The notes under the pieces are model-generated. The model saw nothing but the letters and a program-made list of their open reading frames with translations, did no database searches and had not been told where the DNA came from. The position numbers and the translations under genes were made by a program. From Komagataeibacter sucrofermentans DSM 15973 (GTDB lineage: Bacteria > Pseudomonadota > Alphaproteobacteria > Acetobacterales > Acetobacteraceae), in the NCBI RefSeq assembly GCF_040581405.1, contig NZ_CP137157.1, forward strand, positions 2,437,001 to 2,501,000: a stretch of DNA of 64,000 nt, read 5' to 3'. Positions 18,447 to 27,174 of the stretch are shown here, in pieces; position 1 is the first letter of the stretch; each line of letters starts with the position of its first letter.

Positions 18447-20132
18447 TTACTGCGCCTCCGTGGCATGGGTCATGCCCCGGTGCAGCGCCTGTTCCACATC
18501 CCGCCCCGCAAGCGACAGGGCCACGGCCTCGGCAATGCGGATGCCGTCAATCCCCGCCGAGAGAATGCCCCCGGCATAGCCCGCCCCCTCGCCCGCAGGG
18601 AACAGTCCGCGCAGGTTCTCGCCCTGCCCGTCCACCCCACGCGGAATGCGCAGCGGGGATGATGTGCGCGTCTCCACCCCCGTCATCACCGCATCGCGCA
18701 TGGAAAAGCCCGCCAGCTTGCTGTCAAAATGCGGCAGCGCTTCACGCATGGCCGCCACCGCGAAGTCCGGCAGGCAGGTCGAGAGGTCGGTGGGTGTCAC
18801 GCCGGGGCGGTAGGACGGCACGACAGCGCCAAGCGTGGAGGACGCCACGCCATCAAGGAAGTCGCCCACCGTCTGCGCGGGCGCGAAATAGGCTCCGCCC
18901 CCGGCCTCGAACGCGCGCCGCTCCCATTCGCGCTGGAAGGCGATGCCCGCAAGCGGGCCGCCGGGGTAGTCGCGCTCCGGCGTGACCCCCACCACCAGGC
19001 CTGCATTGGCGTTGCGCTCGGCGCGGGAATACTGGCTCATGCCATTGGTCACCACCTGCCCCACCTCCGACGTGGCGGCCACCACCGTGCCGCCGGGGCA
19101 CATGCAGAAGGAATAGACCGCGCGGCCATTGCTGGCGTGGTGCACCAGCTTGTAATCCGCAGCGCCCAGCAGCGGCACGGCCTCGGGTTGGCCATAGCGG
19201 GCGGTGTTGATGACCGATTGCGGGTGCTCGATGCGCACCCCGATGGAAAACGGCTTGGCCACCATGGCAACGCCTGCCGCATGCAGCGCGCCAAACGTGT
19301 CGCGCGCGCTGTGGCCGATGGCCAGCACCACGTGGCTTGCCGCAATCTCATCCCCATCGGCCAGGCGGAGCGCACGGATGCGCTGGCCGCCCGCGCCGTC
19401 ATCGCCGGTCACGAATTCGGTCACATGCGCGCCAAAGCGGTATTCGCCGCCCAGCGCCTCGATCTCGGCGCGGATATGCTCGACCATCGACACCAGCCGG
19501 AACGTGCCGATATGCGGGCGCGAGAGGTATTCGATCTCGGGCGGGGCGCCCGCGCGCACGAACTCGGCCAGCACCTTGCGGCCATAATGCCGCGGATCGC
19601 TGACCTGGCTGTACAGCTTGCCATCGGAGAAGGTGCCCGCCCCCCCTTCGCCAAACTGCACGTTGCTCTCGGGGTTGAGGATGGATTTGCGCCACAGGGC
19701 AAACGTATCGACCGTGCGCTCGCGCACCACCTTGCCACGCTCGAGCACCAGCGGGCGCAGGCCCATCTGCGCCAGCACAAGGGCCGCCATCAGCCCGCAT
19801 GGCCCTGCCCCGATCACCACCGGGCGCATGAAGCCGGGCCGGGCGGCAAGGGCCGGGCCATCATCCACCGCAAAACGGTAGGTGGTGTCGGGCGTGGGCA
19901 TGATGTTACGTGCATCTGCATGGGCTGCGAGCACGGCGGCCTCGTCACGCACGGCGCAGTCCACGGTATAGACCAGCATCACGCGGTGCCGGTGGCGGGC
20001 GTCATGGCCACGGCGGAAGATGGTGATGGCTTCGATATCCGCCCGTGCCACGCCCAGCCGCTCGGCCACCGCCTGTTCCAGTGCGGCTTCGTCATGCGCG
20101 ATGGGCAGGCGCAGTTCGGTCAGTCGGATCAT
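18447..20132 (-). CDS. FAD-dependent dehydrogenase (COG2509 type)
   Basis: This 561-residue flavoprotein has an N-terminal ferredoxin-like region (about 1-90) with ARADIEAITIFRRGHDAR, the FAD-binding VIGAGPCGLMAAL around 107-119, and the family block VQFGEGGAGTFSDGKLYSQ around 173-191. The C-terminal FAD contact is AGEGAGYAGGILSAGIDGIRIAE. This matches the large uncharacterised FAD-dependent dehydrogenases of COG2509. The reaction is unknown. ATG at 20132 was chosen over a more upstream frame opening because the conserved MIRLTELRL start is typical. It is a single gene, convergent with priA. Confidence 0.85.
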   Translation of the reverse strand: MIRLTELRLPIAHDEAALEQAVAERLGVARADIEAITIFRRGHDARHRHRVMLVYTVDCAVRDEAAVLAAHADARNIMPTPDTTYRFAVDDGPALAARPGFMRPVVIGAGPCGLMAALVLAQMGLRPLVLERGKVVRERTVDTFALWRKSILNPESNVQFGEGGAGTFSDGKLYSQVSDPRHYGRKVLAEFVRAGAPPEIEYLSRPHIGTFRLVSMVEHIRAEIEALGGEYRFGAHVTEFVTGDDGAGGQRIRALRLADGDEIAASHVVLAIGHSARDTFGALHAAGVAMVAKPFSIGVRIEHPQSVINTARYGQPEAVPLLGAADYKLVHHASNGRAVYSFCMCPGGTVVAATSEVGQVVTNGMSQYSRAERNANAGLVVGVTPERDYPGGPLAGIAFQREWERRAFEAGGGAYFAPAQTVGDFLDGVASSTLGAVVPSYRPGVTPTDLSTCLPDFAVAAMREALPHFDSKLAGFSMRDAVMTGVETRTSSPLRIPRGVDGQGENLRGLFPAGEGAGYAGGILSAGIDGIRIAEAVALSLAGRDVEQALHRGMTHATEAQ

Positions 20133-20269
20133 GGGGGCAGGTTTCCGTGGCTGATGGTGGTGCGGGAGCCATATCACGCCGGGGCGCCGCACAGGAATGT
20201 GCTAAATGCTGGTGACGGGCCGTAACCTTCTGCTAGGAAGGCGGCGATACCCTGCCCCTCCCGATCAAT

Positions 20270-21448
20270 ATGGATTCAGGCCCCATGGGCGACTGCCAGC
20301 ACAACCATGGCGCGAATGGCCATGACCACTCCCATGACCACGCCGCCCCCACACAGGCGCACGGTCCTGCCTGCACCGGCCATGACCATGCGCCCCCCGA
20401 CCAGGAGGCCACCACCAGGCCTGAAGCGGGGCATGACTGCGGCCATGACCATGTGCATGATGCCCATGCCGGCCACGACCACGCCGCCCACGGGCATGAG
20501 GAAGCCTGCGGGCACGACCACGGGCATGGCGGGCTGTTCGGCCACCATCATGTGCACACGCCTGCCTCCTATGGCCGGGCGTTTGCCATCGGCATCGCGC
20601 TCAACCTTGTCTATGTGGTGGGGGAGGCAGTGTGGGGTGTGCGCAGTCATGCGCTCTCGCTGCTGGCCGATGCGGGGCATAACCTGTCCGACGTGCTCGC
20701 ACTTGGGGCCGCGTGGCTGGCCGAGGTGCTCTCGCGCCGCTCGCCCACCACCAATTTCACCTACGGGTGGCGGCGCTCCTCCATCCTCGCGGCCCTTGGC
20801 AATGCCGTGGCCCTGCTGGTGGTGACCGGCGGCATCATGTGGGAAGCCGTGCTGCGGCTGATCCACCCGCACCCGGTCGCGGGCGTTGCGGTGATGGTGG
20901 TGGCCGGAATCGGCATTGTGGTGAACGGGCTGACAGCGCTGCTGTTTGCCAGCGGCGGCAAGAAAGACCTCAACCTGCACGGCGCGTTCCTGCACATGGC
21001 ATCTGACGCGGTGATGGCGCTGGCCGTGGTGGCAGGTGGCGGGCTGATTTTTCTGACCGGCTGGCTGCGCATCGACCCCATCATCTGCCTTGTGGTGTCG
21101 CTATCCATCATTCTCGCCACGTGGTCGCTGCTGCGCGATTCGCTGGACATGGCACTTGACCGCGTGCCGCGTGGCATCGACCCGACCGCTGTCGCCGCCT
21201 TCCTGCGCACGCTGCCCGGCGTGTGCGATCTGCATGACCTGCATATCTGGCCCATCAGCACCACCGAAACCGCGCTAACCGTCCACCTCGTGCGCGCGGC
21301 GGGCGAGCAGGGCCATGCGCCTGATGGCCTGCTGAACCGCGCAGCAGCCGAGTTGCAGGCCCGCTTTGGCATTGTTCACCCCACCTTGCAGATTGAAACC
21401 CTGACCGATGCCGGCCAGTGCATTCTGGCCGAAGCCCACTCCGTCTGA
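20270..21448 (+). CDS. Cation diffusion facilitator with His-rich N-terminus
   Basis: This inner-membrane metal/proton antiporter of the CDF family exports Zn2+ or related ions. The first ~95 of 392 residues are rich in His, Asp and Cys (repeated HDH, HGH and CGHDH), a likely cytoplasmic metal buffer. Six transmembrane helices follow. The transport-site pairs are visible as DAGHNLSD (about 134-141) and HMASDAVM (about 243-250), the HxxxD arrangement of zinc-type CDFs. A cytoplasmic C-terminal domain (about 300-392) includes LHDLHIWPIS. It is followed after 13 bases by a second CDF gene. Zinc is the most likely substrate, with cobalt or cadmium possible. Confidence 0.9.
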   Translation: MDSGPMGDCQHNHGANGHDHSHDHAAPTQAHGPACTGHDHAPPDQEATTRPEAGHDCGHDHVHDAHAGHDHAAHGHEEACGHDHGHGGLFGHHHVHTPASYGRAFAIGIALNLVYVVGEAVWGVRSHALSLLADAGHNLSDVLALGAAWLAEVLSRRSPTTNFTYGWRRSSILAALGNAVALLVVTGGIMWEAVLRLIHPHPVAGVAVMVVAGIGIVVNGLTALLFASGGKKDLNLHGAFLHMASDAVMALAVVAGGGLIFLTGWLRIDPIICLVVSLSIILATWSLLRDSLDMALDRVPRGIDPTAVAAFLRTLPGVCDLHDLHIWPISTTETALTVHLVRAAGEQGHAPDGLLNRAAAELQARFGIVHPTLQIETLTDAGQCILAEAHSV

Positions 21449-21461
21449 TCGCAAGGACTCC

Positions 21462-22373
21462 GTGTTCAGCATGTTTGCCCGTACCGACCCCAAGATCCGC
21501 GCGGCCTGGTGCAGCGTTGTCGTCAGCCTGATCGCGCTGGGCATGAAATATGCCGCGTGGCGGGTGACAGACAGCATCGCGCTGTATTCCGATGCCATCG
21601 AGACCATCATCAACGTGGTCTCCGCCGTGGCCGGGCTGTGGGCGCTGCGGGTGGCCAGCCTGCCGCCAGACCACAACCACACCTATGGCCACTACAAGGC
21701 CGAATACCTCTCCGCCGTGGCGGAAGGGGTGCTGGTGGTCATTACCGCCATCACCATCGCGCATGAGGCATGGATCGGCTTCCAGCACATGCGCGCGCCG
21801 CAGGATTCGCTGCTGGGCATCGCGCTCAACGGGGGCGCTGGGGCGCTCAACCTGGGGTGGGGGCTGTTCCTGCTGCGGCTGGGGCGCGCGCGCCATTCAC
21901 CCGCCCTGGTGGCCAGCGGGCACCATGTGCTGTCCGATGTGTGGACATCGGTGGTGCTGATCACGGGGTTCGTGCTGATTCCGCTCACCGGGTTTTTGTG
22001 GCTCGACCCCCTGCTCGCCGCCCTGATTGCGGTGAACGTGCTGCGCACGGGATGGGAGATGATGCGCGCCTCTATCGCGGGGCTGATGGACGAGGCCCCC
22101 AATTCCGAGACACTGGGCGATATCCGTTCCATCATCTCGCAGACCGCCACCGGCGCGATGGAGGCGCATGACATCCGCGCGCGCATCGTTGGCGCCATGA
22201 CGTTTATCGAGTTTCATCTTGTCGTGCCCGGTGCCATGAGCGTAGAGGAAGCCCACCACATATGCGACCGGGTGGAAGATGGCCTGCGCGCGGGGCTGGG
22301 TGATGCGCTGATCAACATTCATGTCGAGCCTGAGCGCAAGGCCAAGCATACCGGCGTGCTGGTGCTGCCCTGA
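21462..22373 (+). CDS. Second cation diffusion facilitator (FieF-like)
   Basis: This CDF protein of about 303 residues has the first metal site in YSDAIETIINVV (DAxxT/D type) and the second in HHVLSDVWTS, with six predicted helices and a C-terminal cytoplasmic domain ending INIHVEPE. It lacks the His-rich tail of its neighbour. The DAIET first site is closer to FieF/iron-zinc transporters than to the HxxxD type, so the two genes probably differ in metal preference. The start is uncertain: GTG at 21462 is 4 bases after AAGGA, while ATG at 21471 is 13 bases after it. It is co-directional with the first CDF gene, with a 13-base gap. Confidence 0.86.
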   Translation: MFSMFARTDPKIRAAWCSVVVSLIALGMKYAAWRVTDSIALYSDAIETIINVVSAVAGLWALRVASLPPDHNHTYGHYKAEYLSAVAEGVLVVITAITIAHEAWIGFQHMRAPQDSLLGIALNGGAGALNLGWGLFLLRLGRARHSPALVASGHHVLSDVWTSVVLITGFVLIPLTGFLWLDPLLAALIAVNVLRTGWEMMRASIAGLMDEAPNSETLGDIRSIISQTATGAMEAHDIRARIVGAMTFIEFHLVVPGAMSVEEAHHICDRVEDGLRAGLGDALINIHVEPERKAKHTGVLVLP

Positions 22374-22505
22374 CCTGGCGGAAGGGGCGGATATTCTGCC
22401 AATGACCGCCTGACCTGCGATAAATACCACCCTTGCCGGGCAACCGGATGGCTTAAACCCGGTTTTACCCGCTTCAGGGCTGTTGCTGAAAGTACGTTAC
22501 CGGGC

Positions 22506-23873
22506 ATGCGAACCGACCTTACCGAGATACGCCGGAAACACATGCGCCACCTGCGCCGGTCCGCGCGGATCACCACCGAGCAGTGGCGGCGCAAGATCGC
22601 GTGCTGGGCTGCCGCCGTGGTGGTGGGCGTGGTGGCAGTGGGCTTTGCCGTGGCTGCTGATGCGGCGGCAAGCCTGCGCACGCACATCATCGCGTTCAAC
22701 CCGTGGCTGATGCTGGTGCTGACGCCGGGCGGGCTTGCACTTTCAACGTGGCTGACGCGCACCTGGTTTCGTGGCGCGCAGGGCAGCGGCATACCGCAGA
22801 CCATTGCAACGCTGCATCTTGAAAATTTCGCCATTGTCGACCGGCTGCTGTCGCTGCGGGTGGCGGCGGGCAAGATCGTGCTGACCTCGCTGGGGCTGGT
22901 GGCGGGCGCGTCCATCGGGCGCGAGGGGCCGAGCGTGCAGATCGGTGCGGCCATCATGCATGCGTGCGGGCGGTGGCTCAACCTGTCCACCATCAGCATG
23001 CGGCGCGGGCTGATCCTGGCGGGCGGGGCCTCGGGGGTTTCGGCCGCGTTCAACACGCCGCTGGCGGGTATCGTGTTCGCCATCGAGGAACTCAGCCACT
23101 CGTTTGAGCAGCGCACCAGCGGCACCATGCTCACCGGCGTAATCCTGTCGGGTGTGACGGCCATCGCCCTTGTGGGCAATTACAGCTATTTCGGCCATAC
23201 GGATGTGGTCGTGCCCATTGGCATAAGCTGGATTGCGGTGCCGACCTGCGGCATTCTGGGCGGCATTGGCGGCGGCGTGTTCTCGGCCATTCTCATCCGG
23301 GCCACGCGTGGCCTGCCCGGCGGGCTGGGGCGCTTTGCCAAGGGCCGACCGGTGGCGTTCGCTGCCGTGTGCGGGCTTTTGCTGGCCATACTGGGCATTG
23401 CCTCGGGCGGGATCACCTATGGCACCGGCTATTATCAGGCACATGAAATCATTGACGGGCGCACGCATTATCCCGCCTCGTTCTTCATTCTCAAATTCAT
23501 CGCCACCATCATTTCCTACTGCTCGGGCATTCCAGGCGGGCTGTTTGCGCCTTCGCTGGCCATCGGGGCAGGGTTTGGCGGGTGGGTGGCGCAGTTCCTG
23601 CCGCACACCACGCCGGGCGCCGTGGTGCTGCTGGGCACCGTGGCCTATTTCTCCGCCGTGGTGCAGTCACCGCTGACGGCCTCGGTCATTGTCATGGAAA
23701 TGTGCGATAACCAGCAGGTTACGCTGGCCCTGCTGGCCACGTCTTTCCTGGCTTATGGCGTGTCGCGCATGATCTGCTCGCAGCCGCTCTATGCCGCCCT
23801 GGCCGAGGCGTTTCTTGATGGCATGGCCTCTGCGCCCAAGCCCCCGTCTGTGGCAAAAACTGCCGTAAAATAA
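22506..23873 (+). CDS. ClC-family chloride channel or H+/Cl- antiporter
   Basis: This 455-residue membrane protein has all three selectivity motifs: GSGIP at 93-97, GREGP at 138-142 and GGLFAP at about 343-348. Glu140 is the gating glutamate, so proton-coupled exchange is possible. The proton-glutamate position of E. coli ClcA was not aligned. No CBS domains follow. Members of this group support acid tolerance, which would suit an acid-producing bacterium, but that role is inferred. It ends at a palindromic element that separates it from a convergent glycosyltransferase. Confidence 0.9.
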   Translation: MRTDLTEIRRKHMRHLRRSARITTEQWRRKIACWAAAVVVGVVAVGFAVAADAAASLRTHIIAFNPWLMLVLTPGGLALSTWLTRTWFRGAQGSGIPQTIATLHLENFAIVDRLLSLRVAAGKIVLTSLGLVAGASIGREGPSVQIGAAIMHACGRWLNLSTISMRRGLILAGGASGVSAAFNTPLAGIVFAIEELSHSFEQRTSGTMLTGVILSGVTAIALVGNYSYFGHTDVVVPIGISWIAVPTCGILGGIGGGVFSAILIRATRGLPGGLGRFAKGRPVAFAAVCGLLLAILGIASGGITYGTGYYQAHEIIDGRTHYPASFFILKFIATIISYCSGIPGGLFAPSLAIGAGFGGWVAQFLPHTTPGAVVLLGTVAYFSAVVQSPLTASVIVMEMCDNQQVTLALLATSFLAYGVSRMICSQPLYAALAEAFLDGMASAPKPPSVAKTAVK

Positions 23874-23874
23874 C

Positions 23875-23956
23875 AAAAGTTTTTGGTGAAGCTTTTTTCA
23901 AAAAGCTTTGAAAGACGCCGCCTTTTTGAAAAAAGGCGGCACCCAAAAACTTTTAT
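23875..23956. repeat. Two-hairpin palindromic element, best full copy
   Basis: The outer arms AAAAGTTTTTGG and CCAAAAACTTTT enclose two hairpins: AAGCTTTTTTCAAAAAGCTT and GCCGCC-TTTTTGAAAAAA-GGCGGC. The element starts two bases after the ClC stop and its last bases include the stop codon of the convergent glycosyltransferase gene (TAA on the minus strand, 23953-23955). Confidence 0.9.
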
Positions 23957-24990
23957 CCGTTTTTTGTCTTTATCACCCGGTCGTAAAAGGCCAGCCACTG
24001 GTTGGTGACGGCCTGCGGGGTAAAGCCTGCCTCGTAATCACGCAGGCCGCCTGCCGCGATGCGCGCGGCAAGGGCGGGGTCGTCGATCACCGCGCGGATG
24101 GCGGCAGCAAGCGCCGGGGCATCATCGATCGGCACCAGCATGCCGTTTTCACCGTTGCAGATATGGGCGCGTGGCCCATCCGCCGCACAGGCGACCAGCG
24201 GCACGCGCGCTGACCAGGCATCAAGGATCACGGTGCCAAACGGCTCGTAGCGCGAGGGCAGCACGCACAGGTCGGCTGCCGCCAGCAAGGCGCCCCGGTC
24301 CGACCGCCAGCCCAGAAAATGCACCCGCTCCGCCACCCCCAGCCTTGCCGCCTGTGCACTAAGGGCCGCGCGCAGTTCGCCCTCGCCTGCCAGCCACACA
24401 TGGCAGCGTGGCAGGGCGGGCAGCGCCTCAAGCAGGGTTTCCAGCCCCTTGGCGGGGTGCAGGCGCGAGAGCACCAGCAGCACCGGGGCATCAGGCGGCG
24501 TATCAAACACGTGCCGGGAGACCGGCGGCTGCGGCTTTACGGAAGGAAAGGTGGGGATATAGGCCACGCGATCCGCCGGCGCGCCACGCGCAACCATGGA
24601 GGCCGCCATATCCGCCGTGCAGCCTACAAACCAGTCGCAATGCGCAAAGGCACGCAGATCCTTGTAATTGCCAAACCAGCCGATCACCGGCACTCCGGTG
24701 CCTCCGGGCACGATCTCGGCGGCGCGGCGCAGCCAGCAATGAATGAGGTCGGGCCTGACGCGCGTAATCAGACGCCGCATGGCGTGGCGGGCGGCAGGGC
24801 GGAACGGCAGGCGCAGCGGGGCGGTCTGCACGTCCATCCCTGCCGCCCGCATGGCGGGCACGCGGGGGGCTGCGGGGTGCATGACCACGCTCTGTTCAAG
24901 CCCCGCTTCATGCAGGCTGCACATGACATCGGTAGCGTAAAGCTCCGCCCCGCCATTGCCTTTCGCGGCCATGACATGCAGCACCCGCAT
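23953..24990 (-). CDS. Glycosyltransferase family 4
   Basis: This 345-residue GT-B glycosyltransferase has the N-terminal acceptor-domain start VLHVMAAKGNGGAELYATDV, with the GGAE loop. The C-terminal nucleotide-sugar domain has LVLSRLHPAKGLETLLEAL and the E-x(7)-E type motif in PSRYEPFGTVILDAWSARVPLVA. The family retains anomeric configuration. Donor and acceptor cannot be predicted; the gene is alone between a repeat and the WD40 gene 23 bases upstream. LPS or exopolysaccharide synthesis is the likely setting. Its stop codon lies inside the palindromic element. Confidence 0.88.
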   Translation of the reverse strand: MRVLHVMAAKGNGGAELYATDVMCSLHEAGLEQSVVMHPAAPRVPAMRAAGMDVQTAPLRLPFRPAARHAMRRLITRVRPDLIHCWLRRAAEIVPGGTGVPVIGWFGNYKDLRAFAHCDWFVGCTADMAASMVARGAPADRVAYIPTFPSVKPQPPVSRHVFDTPPDAPVLLVLSRLHPAKGLETLLEALPALPRCHVWLAGEGELRAALSAQAARLGVAERVHFLGWRSDRGALLAAADLCVLPSRYEPFGTVILDAWSARVPLVACAADGPRAHICNGENGMLVPIDDAPALAAAIRAVIDDPALAARIAAGGLRDYEAGFTPQAVTNQWLAFYDRVIKTKNG

Positions 24991-25013
24991 GCGTTTTTCC
25001 GCCCCTTGCTGCT

Positions 25014-26075
25014 TTATTTGGCCGACAGGTCGATCACGGCGGCCCGGCCATCTTCCGTGCCAAAGGCCAGCGCACAGCCATCGGGGCTGAAGGCGAGCGC
25101 GGTCACGGCCCCCTCGCCCGCCATGCTGACCGGCAGCAGGCGCTGGGCGTTGGTATCGACCATCAGCACCGCGCCATCGGCAAACCCAGCGGCCACGATG
25201 TCATGCACGGGGTGGCAGGCGATACGGGTGCACATGACACCGGGAATGCCCCCGCCCTCGAAAGGCGGCTTGCCCATCGGCCCGCCACCAAAGAACGGCC
25301 ACATCACGATGGTGTCGGCCCCGCTGGTCACCAGCCACTTGCCATTGCGCGTAAAGGCCATGGACTGCACCTTCGACGGGTAGCCGCTCATGCGCATGTT
25401 GTGCCCATCGGACAAGCGCCAGCCATGCAGCTCCGATTCCTGCATGGAGGTGACCAGCGCCTCGCCTGCGGGGTGAATGGCGATGCCGATATGGCTGCCC
25501 TTCCATTCAAGCTGGCGGGGCGTGTCCACCTTGGCCTGCACGAACCACATCGATGCGCCGTTGTAGTGCGAGGCCGCGATGCGCTTGCCCTTGGCGTCAA
25601 ACACGATGCCGCTGACGGTGGAGGGATGCTCGAGCACCTTGAGCGTGTCCCGGCCCGCTGCATCACGCAGTTCGACCTGCTTGCCCGAGGCAAAGGCGAT
25701 CACGCCGCCCCTGTCATTCGCCCAGGTGGTGATGTGCTCGATCCAGCGGCGGCCTTTTGCCAGTTCGCTCACGCTGCCATCAGCCGCGATACGGCGCAGG
25801 CTGCTGTCATCGCCGCCCGTGAGGAAGCCGGTGGGCGCGGCATCGGGTGCTATGGACAGCACCGCGCCGTCATGCACGGTCTGCACATCCCACGCATCCG
25901 ACCGATCCCAGTCGGCACGGCTGGCGACCATCACATCGCCCTCGCCCGTGGCAAAAGCGACCTGCTGGCTGTCACGCGAGATGGCGCAGCCGGTAATCTG
26001 GCCTTCAAGCTGGCGCTGCGCGCCCCGGCGTTCGAGCAGCGAAGGGGGCATGGTGTCGTTCATGGAGCCGCTCAT
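25014..26075 (-). CDS. WD40-repeat protein paired with a CobW-type GTPase
   Basis: This 353-residue beta-propeller has repeated blades that start with a small hydrophobic strand and GHxx-like turns (for example VLSIAPDAAPTGFLTGGDDSSLRRI, AVTALAFSPDGCALAFGTEDGRAAVID), about seven in all. It has no signal peptide, so it is cytoplasmic. Its ATG overlaps the TGA of the CobW-family gene (ATGA at 26072-26075), implying translational coupling and a shared role. The function is unknown; a scaffold or adaptor for the metallochaperone is a reasonable inference. Confidence 0.82.
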   Translation of the reverse strand: MSGSMNDTMPPSLLERRGAQRQLEGQITGCAISRDSQQVAFATGEGDVMVASRADWDRSDAWDVQTVHDGAVLSIAPDAAPTGFLTGGDDSSLRRIAADGSVSELAKGRRWIEHITTWANDRGGVIAFASGKQVELRDAAGRDTLKVLEHPSTVSGIVFDAKGKRIAASHYNGASMWFVQAKVDTPRQLEWKGSHIGIAIHPAGEALVTSMQESELHGWRLSDGHNMRMSGYPSKVQSMAFTRNGKWLVTSGADTIVMWPFFGGGPMGKPPFEGGGIPGVMCTRIACHPVHDIVAAGFADGAVLMVDTNAQRLLPVSMAGEGAVTALAFSPDGCALAFGTEDGRAAVIDLSAK

Positions 26076-27073
26076 TTCGCACGGCAGCTTTCAAAACCAC
26101 GACGCAGTTGCGGGCGGTTGAGGTTGCGGCCAATGAAGACAAGGCGCGACACATGCGGCTCGTCCTTCTTCCACGGGCCGATAAAGCCGCCATCGGCCAT
26201 CATGTGCACCGCCTGAAAAGCGAAGCGCTGGTTCTCGCCCGCATAGTTCAAAATGCCCTTGGCGCGCAGGATATCCGCCCCCTGCTCCTGCAGCACGGCC
26301 CCGATCCAGGCCTGGAACTTGGCGGCGTCGAGCGGTTCTTCCACCTCAAACGACATGGAGGTGACATCGGTCTCGTGCGAATGGCTGGTGTCCTCAAGGA
26401 AGTTGGGGGCATGCTCGAGCGCGCGCTGGAGGTCAAAGCCGCCCTGGTCGAGCACATCGGACAGCGGCACGTCGCCGCGCCTTGCACGGTGGATGCGGCA
26501 CACGGCATTGATGGAGCGGATGCGCTTTTCAATCGCCTCAAGCGCTGCTTCATCCACAAGATCGACCTTGTTGAGGATGATGACATCGGCAAAAGCGATC
26601 TGGTTCACCGCCTCGGGGCTTTCTGCCAGCGTCTGGAGCACGTTGTAGGCATCGACGACCGTAACCACCGCATCAAGCCGGGTCTTGCCGCGCACGTCTT
26701 CATCAACAAAGAAGGTCTGGGCCACGGGGGCCGGATCGGCAAGGCCGGTGGTCTCGACGATGATGCCGTCGAATTTGGCGCGGCGCTTCATCAGGTTGCC
26801 GAGGATGCGGATCAGGTCGCCACGCACGGTGCAGCAGATGCAGCCGTTGTTCATCTCGAACACTTCCTCGTCGGCATCGACCACGAGGTCGTTGTCCACG
26901 CCGAGTTCGCCAAATTCATTGACCACGACCGCGTATTTGCGGCCATGCTGGGCGGTGAGGATATGGTTGAGCAGCGTGGTCTTGCCTGCGCCAAGGAAGC
27001 CCGTGAGCACCGTAACCGGCACGAGGGCGTTCGCAGCTGTGGCGTCAGGTACGGCCTGAACGGTATCGGACAT
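26072..27073 (-). CDS. CobW/COG0523 family GTP-dependent metallochaperone
   Basis: This G3E P-loop GTPase inserts or traffics metal ions, often zinc or cobalt. The 333-residue product has Walker A GFLGAGKT (25-32), the conserved metal-binding CICC (78-81, within NNGCICCTVRGDL), and NKVD for guanine recognition. A C-terminal CobW_C domain starts near 230, with SHSHETDV as potential extra metal ligands. TGGAGG precedes the ATG at 27073. No cobalamin genes are near. The WD40 partner overlaps its stop. The two CDF exporters a few kilobases away also concern divalent metals but are not linked in an operon. Confidence 0.9.
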   Translation of the reverse strand: MSDTVQAVPDATAANALVPVTVLTGFLGAGKTTLLNHILTAQHGRKYAVVVNEFGELGVDNDLVVDADEEVFEMNNGCICCTVRGDLIRILGNLMKRRAKFDGIIVETTGLADPAPVAQTFFVDEDVRGKTRLDAVVTVVDAYNVLQTLAESPEAVNQIAFADVIILNKVDLVDEAALEAIEKRIRSINAVCRIHRARRGDVPLSDVLDQGGFDLQRALEHAPNFLEDTSHSHETDVTSMSFEVEEPLDAAKFQAWIGAVLQEQGADILRAKGILNYAGENQRFAFQAVHMMADGGFIGPWKKDEPHVSRLVFIGRNLNRPQLRRGFESCRAK

Positions 27074-27174
27074 GGAACCTCCAGTGTTTTGGCGTGAGCC
27101 TTGTGTGCCCAGATATAGGACGGCGCACCGTCCTCTCCCATACCCGCAGGGCATAAAAACGCAAAAACGCGGCT

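Noticed and set aside
22374-22505. Fluoride riboswitch before the ClC gene
   Set aside because: The conserved crcB-motif segments could not be found in the 132-base gap, so there is no reason to call a fluoride-specific ClC.
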